From Varroa destructor (Eukaryota; Arthropoda; Arachnida; Mesostigmata; Varroidae), in assembly GCF_002443255.2 (NCBI RefSeq), contig NW_019211456.1, positions 31,059,341 to 31,123,340 of the forward strand: 64,000 nt of DNA, written 5' to 3'. The notes under the pieces are model-generated. The model made no database searches, was not told where the DNA came from, and saw only the letters and a list, made by a program, of their open reading frames with translations. This document shows positions 57,901 through 64,000 of this stretch, one piece after another (position 1 is the first letter of the stretch; every line of letters starts with the position of its first letter). A program made the position numbers and the translations under genes.

Positions 57901-60900
57901 TTTGAAGTGAGCTCCTCCAAAGTGTTGTTCAGGGTAGTGTCGCCATTGCGCCAGTTTAGGATCGCATTGATCAACTGGCGAACGATCGAATTTTTCGCCT
58001 TTTCAGCTACAAATCAATAAAATGATATAATTAAGGATTTATATTATATATCAGTTGATCTATCGATTACCACGCGCCAAAACAGAATGCCACTTTAATT
58101 GGAGTTAACCATCTACGGCGATGCGGAGGTGTTCATGCCTGCTATGGGTTCGCAAAGAGATAAATCGTATAGTCTCCTAGTAACAATTTTTGGTACGTCT
58201 AGTTGATATCGCTCGAAGGCTAGCTTGATTCTTGCGTTTTCTGCACGCCGACTAACGGTGGGCCGAACTAAATCACGAACATCGCTGAAACGTCAACTGG
58301 AGCCCGACTCAGATTCGAAAAAATCGACTCATATCTATATTTTGTAAGGGGGTCTAAAAGGGATTTGAGGGGTTTTAGACCTGCCAATTGTATTGTATTC
58401 TGTAGTATTTAAGAGAAGCATGCAAGTAGCGGCTACCGTGAACTTTATAGTGTTTCAACTTGGTGTTTTCCCGAGAGTGTCACATTTATTAGCACTTACC
58501 ATATTTAACTTGCTGTTCTTCTTCTTTGATTCTTTGTTCTTCCGCTGTTGGTGGCTTTTCGCGCGTACCCCATACGACCACATGCAGATTCATCACTGAG
58601 TAGATCGTTAGAAAGAGATACATAGCAGGCACTAGCAGAAAATACAGTATTCCATGCATAATGCATAGTAACTCCTAAAGGTTCGATACAAAGGGACATA
58701 CATCGTTTAACAGCAAAATCTTAATAACGGCAGTTTTTAGGTTTCATTTACCAAAATGTGGCGTTACAAGAAAACGAATCCGGACTATTAAACCCGGTAC
58801 TGTAATTTGTTTCTAGATTTCTACTAGAATAGAATAAATTTCAACTATTCTAACAGCATCGTAAAAAAATATGTTGAAAGTCAAGGTGTGACTTCAGACA
58901 ATTTTTGTTTCTCAACCTATAGAAGCGCGACGCAGTCCGAGATATTAGACATTGACAATTTTAGCGCATTTGCAATATACCGCTACTCAATGTTGAAGTA
59001 TCTGGTTAGAGGAGATAGACAATTACGGATTGTTGAAAATCATTGAACACGGTTTAGCCTTCATAATGTGTTTACCAGAACCCTGAATGGCTAGGAGATT
59101 TGTATAGATGAAGAGTAATTCCTGTTAAATCTTTTTCGTTAGTTAACGCCTGGACGACTTTGTAGCTCGTTTCGAGCAAGCAAAAGCCACCACAAAAGAT
59201 TAACCATCTGGCCATCATAGAATGAAATCGACCAGTTGCATGAGTTATCTTTGAATCCTATTTTCAAAGTAATCAAGATGCATGTAATTTCTATAAAGGG
59301 TCGACAGTGCGCTACGTTAAAAAATAGGCTGCGTTTCTAGTACCTTACTCTTTGATTCATAAAATACCAGTGTTCCTGAAACATCTCATACTTATCAAGT
59401 TATAAGAGTTTNNNNNNNNNNNNNNNNNNNNNNNNNNNNNNNNNNNNNNNNNNNNNNNNNNNNNNNNNNNNNNNNNNNNNNNNNNNNNNNNNNNNNNNNN
59501 NNNNNNNNNNNAAGCCTTACTATAATTTTGGAAAGGACGGAAAAAGGCTGTTGCTAATTTGGTAAGAATCATATCTGCTTGACTTGGAACAGATATCTCA
59601 AACAAAAGAACAGACAAACCCTAGGATGTAGCAATGCGGTAACAGTGAAGCTGATACAAAGTGTTACAAAGAACATAGCGGAGGGTGATCCCAGCCCTTC
59701 GTCATTAATCTGAATCACGATACCCATGAGTACGGCTGTCATCACCAACGCATACAGAAACGAGAGGACCTGTGCCAGAAAGATCTAGAAACAATATCAA
59801 CTGAGGTGAGTTGTTAGAGTTTGAAAGGTAATGCTGTTAAACCATAGACTTGATGAATAGTCCATGCGATCGCTTCCTTATACACATGTACCAGGAAGCA
59901 CGAAACTGTCGTTCAACAGTTTCAGAGTATGCATTTTCCGTCTATCAAGTGACCTTTTGTTTTAAATGGCCCAGGTACTTTTGCCCATCCTATATATATA
60001 TATGTATATATGCAACTATTACATGTACAATAATGCTATTGCTGATATCGAGCTTCTCATCTGGCTAGCCGGATTGGAGATATTTTCGTGACTTCTGTTA
60101 AAAGTAGTTTTCAATTAAAGAAGAAGAAGAAGAAGAAGAAGAACTATATTGTACCTGCTTCTGATCTTTACAGAAGAAACATACGACAACGAAGAGTAAT
60201 ACGGGAACAAGGTTGATGAGCATTGCCTTATAGATGGCAATGGAGAACACTGTTACGAAAGAGCCGACCATCATCATAAAGATGTTACCTGGGCCTGCGG
60301 GTAAAGCACCAAAAAGCATCAGTTTAACTTGACCTACGTAACGTACACGCTTATCCGTAAGCCGTAACAAGCAGCGCAGAAACAGAAATCCAAATATGAA
60401 TGTACTTCATTAATAAATCGCTTGTAAATCGCGCTTTTCAAGCGTAATTTTCGTCATGCATACTCACCGATAATATTTCCTATCAGAAGCATAAATTGGT
60501 ACATAATATACAGAACGGAGATGTTCGCATTAATTTTGATGGTCTGCTTCGCTGATAACAAGAGGTCGACAATGTTAGCCAGGGTAGAAGGGCCCCAGCG
60601 GCGTCGTTGCCTGAAGAAATCTGAAAATGATTCGGGCGCGTATGTGTGGGCGTCGGAAGCTGCACTGTACTCGACGCCATATCCCCGCTGCAAGAGAAGC
60701 GTACACAACCATCTGTCCTCGCCTGCTCAGCGACAGCAGGTGGCAGCCGGAGCGAACGGCAGAAATACAATCAACTTAATAACATTTCATCCTTAGAATG
60801 CTTAGTAGTGTATAATAGAAAATACCTACCGTTTAGTTTGGAAAGCGATATAGGTATCTAGCCTTATTTAGTATATGTTTTGTGTGAAAGTAACCGGGAA

Positions 60901-63900
60901 GATGACAACCCCTCCTGGCCTAAAAACCCTCTAGAACCTCAAGCTTTTCTAAATGCCAAACGCGATATGCTATAGGGGGCACTCTGAATAGACATACGTA
61001 GCATGACTGAACTGCATACTCGCTCTTAAGCTGACCATGCGAAGTTGAGAACTGATTTTAAAGTTTAGACAATTAGACGCACATACAGATACTCAGCCTA
61101 TAATTTCACTTATTTAGTGTTCACGATGTGAGAGAAAACGCTTTGAGATATAATGCGCTCCTTATTCGGGAATCGGTCAACATCTTCGAGTACTGTCTTT
61201 AGCCGTTCATCGCACGTATATCGTGATAACAATAACGTAAATAGGACATATGGGTACAAAACGCCTAAACCGTGCTACTGGCCTTTTACTCTTGTCAAAT
61301 TAGCTAAGCAATATGACAGAAACAGAGAATTTATTACTTCGACTCGCTAACAAACATTTCGCTATGTTTCTAGAGTAAAAGCTTCACCTAGATAACAACC
61401 TACAGCGCGCACAGATAGTTCAAAATGTATAATTTCGGGCCCTATTGGATGAGAGTCCTCATGATGATGGATGAGAGTTCGGCTCCCTGAACAGTACGAA
61501 ATAATACTATTTACAGATTGAAAAAAATCTGAGTAGGCCAATCTTGCATCGAGCTAAGCCTGTGGTTGTTACCACCGCACTAATTAGAAATTTTAGAGAA
61601 TGCCCTATAGTCAACAGAAAATCCCGCATAATTCAAGCAATAAAAACCGAATGGTTACATTTGTTTTCTGCTGACCATAGCTTTGAGTAAATGCGCGTTT
61701 AATTTACGTACCTTGATCGTATTGCACGTAATGCTGAGGTTCCGTGCACTCTGTCGTGTAGGTTTGCATTACGCCATTAGCCATTAGAGCTTCCGCACGG
61801 AACAATGAAAAGCAGCCAGGACTACAAAGGACACAGCCGAAAATATGTTCGGTAGCCTTCTGGAGCCAATGGCCTACTGCGTACTCGAATTTTTGGTACC
61901 ATACAATTGGTCCTGCTCAGAATAGAATCCAATTAGTCTATTAATCAGACGCATATTGCCTTCTTGTAGGTTTTTCTCCTATGCGTGCTTTATCATATGT
62001 ATGTAATTAAATCTATTAGAAATTTAGCAATGATCATTTACTAATGCAATATTGTCGTATACCTTGTCTCGCTAACGTAAGAAAAAATGAGGTTCGATCC
62101 AATTTTAATCAGCTTATCCAAAAATTCTAGCCAACCACTTTTAGTATGACATCGATTGCGGTGTAACGGTTTTCTACGAAACGTTCCTAGTTTTTGTTTG
62201 ACTTACCCGATCCTACGGGATGAATCCTTCCACAGGCAGCTCCAAGTGAGGGATTATTTTTCATCAAATCAACAAGCAGTTTGACGGCGTGAGGCCGAAA
62301 GTTAATGTCTCCATCCAATGCTAGTAGAAATGTATTTCTAGATCGAAGCTTCTTTTGATAGTCATTGAGACTTAACTTGTGGAAGCAATAGCCAAGTAAA
62401 TAATACATGTACATCACCTGCGCAACACGACCAAAAGCACATCGATTACTTTATAGATCGCATCTTTGTATACGAACCAGCCATAATAGCTGAGTGGTAA
62501 AAATAGAATGTATAATGTTTTATTCCCGTTTCAGGCACCCCAGATCTATATAGGTTAAAAGATTACGTTAAACTTCTGCTACGCTTAGGATAACGTAGGT
62601 GAGATAAGGAGTCATACGCGCCCGATGTATTCATCTAATTCAAATGTTGGCGCTCTAAATCAGTTGCCGATACTAACGAAACGTCGTACAAAAGATCGAA
62701 AAAAAGATGTTTACCTAAATAGGGCTCATCGAGCCGTTTGACAAAAAAGATATAGCTAAGACCCAATTTCTAAGATAGTATTGTAAACGAAAATGCAGGG
62801 TGGGCATGCTGCGCTTCTCGGAGCTAATTTGCATTGTCGTACGGGAAAGTTTAAAACTATTGGATATGTATATGCTGCCCCAATCTTCAGGTGCCGACCG
62901 AGGGCCCGTACGGAAAAAGTCGTTTGCCTGAACATGTGAGGCAATTTGGACATTTCATCATCTTTCTGTCGTCATATTAAAACACTTTCTACGGCCGAAA
63001 CTGGGCTTGACTGACAACAAGCCAACATTATATCTAGTTTTAAAAAACGGCGATGTTAGCCGCTACTGCGCGTTTGAAATTCTAAAGGTACTTATTTATT
63101 GAATGCGTCATTCTGGTGGGCTTCTGATGTCAGGGTTGTCCTGCAATCGCACCCCTTCACCACTTCTGTAAGGTTTTTCAACGCGCAAAATTTTATAGGT
63201 CGTTTACAATTGAAGAACTGAGAAAGTATACGTCGAAGGAAATCCTGTGTGCTATACGCGATTTCTGCAAACAGTATTACCTGACTCCAGCGCTTTCGAG
63301 CTCTAATGAGCGTCTTATCTTTAAGGTGAACGAAAAGACGTGTCTTGCCGCTCAGCTGATACGAATTCAGAGAGGGAAGATCCCACTCTAGGCGACCCCC
63401 ATATGGCGTTGACACCTTTTTAGGCAGCTTGATCTTTGTGGCCGCGCCATATACCTTGCTGTGAATGACAAGTGTACACATCATATACAATGTTACGAAT
63501 CAGACCTTCAACACCGTGTAAACCGCCGAATTTTATTAGAAATATTATTATTATAAACAACTAATCAAATTAGTTAAGTGTGGAATATACAATTTTTGTT
63601 CACATATTGAAGACCTGTAGAGTCACGTCGCCGACGACGACAACAAAAACAAGACTGGCGGATCTGGGTTTACGTTGTATCATCTGAACTCTCATTACGT
63701 GAAAGGATGTCGAAGGGGATAGTCTGAGCTTGATATAAATATCTTACAATCATTCATATGCGAGCGAGCAGTAGATGGTATACTGGCAAAAAGTATGTGC
63801 GTGCCGTAAATACTTGCAACTGTAAACCTAATTTTTCTTCTAACTCCACAGAAATTTTTAATCACATCGTGTTTTTGTTTAGGTTTTAACGAGTACGATT

Positions 63901-64000
63901 ATACACAATGCAAAGCGGTTTGAAGCACCTGACTGCAACGTCCATGGCCGTAATGAGTGTCTTCACGTATCGATTCACCCTTCTCACACCGTCGGTAGTC
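53854..64000 (-). CDS. Chitin synthase, C-terminal part (5' end outside window)
   Basis: Membrane-bound family 2 glycosyltransferase that polymerises UDP-N-acetylglucosamine into chitin. Exons in transcript order: 64000-63929 (partial), 63458-63281, 62417-62207, 61912-61712, 60722-60468, 60294-60155, 59784-59620, 58674-58500, 58006-57788, 56791-56613, 56180-55968, 55492-55297, 54961-54695, 54386-54189, 53987-53854. All phases agree; 933 residues lie in the window. Key motifs: RVNRYV, TPYGGRLEW, KRWSQ, LALDGDINF, AACGRIHPVGSG, CSPGCFSLFR, QYDQGEDRW, YSAASDA, QRRRW and WGTRE. The usual five-helix cluster, coiled-coil-like linker and two last helices follow. Arthropod enzymes are about 1500-1600 residues, so roughly the N-terminal half is missing. 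I cannot tell cuticular from gut-type enzyme. The last three exons depend on a GC donor; otherwise the protein stops at 55217. Confidence 0.95.
55195..55200 (-). promoter_or_regulatory. Candidate polyadenylation signal AATAAA for the short chitin synthase form
   Basis: AATAAA on the minus strand begins 17 bases after the TAA at 55217, a position that fits a tight 3' end for the unspliced short form. The hexamer is common in AT-rich DNA, so this is suggestive only. Confidence 0.35.
55217..58006 (-). CDS. Chitin synthase linker, last two helices and short C terminus
   Basis: Exons 58006-57788 (AEKAKNSIVRQ, NNTLEELTSKIDKVLTIV, a likely coiled coil), 56791-56613 (acidic linker ending EVRFWNDMLD), 56180-55968 (EFLRPPEES, SAYFMLNALYVLALFFLQIN, GGNHT sequon) and 55492 onward (YYLHLDPIGLGFVVFFAVVL, GMLLHRL). 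Read without further splicing, the last exon ends ENKMTF and stops with TAA at 55217-55219, with an AATAAA (minus strand) at 55195-55200. The same exon contains AAG-GCAAGT at 55297, which would instead splice to downstream tail exons. The linker is less conserved than the helices, as usual in this family. Confidence 0.9.
58500..60294 (-). CDS. Chitin synthase five-helix cluster exons
   Basis: Exons 60294-60155 (GPGNIFMMMVGSFV, VVVCFFCKDQKQ), 59784-59620 (IFLAQVLSFLYALVMTAV, GLGSPSAMFFV, LLHPR) and 58674-58500 (ELLCIMHGILYFLLVPAMYL, VVVWGTREKPP, then a Glu/Gln-rich stretch). These are the helices following QRRRW in chitin synthases. The signature normally read as SWGTRE is VWGTRE here. The 100-base gap falls in the intron between the second and third exons; the protein is continuous across it (HPR-ELLC), so no coding sequence seems lost. 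A (GAA)n run lies about ten bases from the first donor. Confidence 0.92.
59412..59511. other. Assembly gap, 100 N
   Basis: Exactly 100 undetermined bases, a common placeholder for a gap of unknown size. It lies in a chitin synthase intron (between exons ending 59620 and starting 58674), and the flanking exons join without missing residues. Confidence 0.99.
59991..60011. repeat. (TA)n microsatellite in chitin synthase intron
   Basis: TA units with one TG interruption, in the intron between exons ending 60155 and starting 59784. Confidence 0.85.
60118..60143. repeat. (AAG)n trinucleotide repeat next to a splice donor
   Basis: Eight to nine AAG units (CTT on the transcribed strand) starting about eleven bases inside the intron after the chitin synthase exon 60294-60155. 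Pyrimidine-rich repeats this near a donor may bind splicing factors. Confidence 0.9.
60468..64000 (-). CDS. Chitin synthase catalytic-domain exons
   Basis: Exons 64000-63929, 63458-63281, 62417-62207, 61912-61712 and 60722-60468. The edge exon reads GVRRVNRYVKTLITAMDVAV and splices in phase 2 to KVYGAATKIKLPKKVSTPYG. The core holds the DGD nucleotide-sugar motif (LALDGDINF), GCVLCSPGCFSLFR, the EDRW motif and QRRRW, the last two being the catalytic and processivity signatures of chitin synthases. An extra stretch of about eight residues (SLNSYQLS) sits between GGRLEWDLP and GKTRLFVHLKDK compared with insect enzymes as I recall them. Donors are GTGCTT, GTAATA, GTAAGT, GTACGT and GTGAGT. Confidence 0.94.

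Overview
The window is animal, most likely arthropod, nuclear DNA. It is AT-rich, its genes are split into many short exons, and it contains a chitin synthase and a class C (metabotropic glutamate receptor type) GPCR. A chelicerate such as a mite would fit, but that is only an impression. There is one 100-base assembly gap (59412-59511). No rRNA, tRNA or CRISPR array was found, and nothing looks bacterial.

Two genes can be read with confidence, both on the minus strand. The first, 24846 down to 7006, is a complete 14-exon metabotropic glutamate receptor-like gene. All 14 exons join in frame (4275 nt, 1424 residues) and give a signal peptide, a Venus-flytrap ligand-binding domain, a cysteine-rich linker, seven membrane helices and a cytoplasmic tail of about 540 residues with a glutamine-rich tract. 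The second enters at the right edge (64000) and runs left to about 53854. It is the C-terminal part of a chitin synthase: catalytic core with EDRW and QRRRW motifs, the membrane clusters, a linker likely to form a coiled coil, and a variable C-terminal tail. Its 5' part lies beyond the window.

Between and around them are long stretches (1-7005, 24847-40700, 41700-53853) of mostly non-coding DNA. They hold scattered simple repeats, a decayed LINE ORF1-like fragment (about 40716-41160, minus), a possible CENP-B/pogo-type transposase fragment (1824-2216, plus), and a few orphan exon-like stretches I cannot name. The best of these are 51071-51291 minus and 48190-48365 plus.

Points for a second look: three probable GC-AG introns in only two genes (two in the receptor, one in the chitin synthase tail); a receptor pocket lacking residues that hold the glutamate side chain in vertebrate group I receptors; a 128-codon open stretch inside receptor intron 8 with a phase-compatible acceptor; and a chitin synthase C terminus that depends on whether a GC-donor intron is removed. 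The receptor and the chitin synthase have no evident functional link; they are about 29 kb apart.
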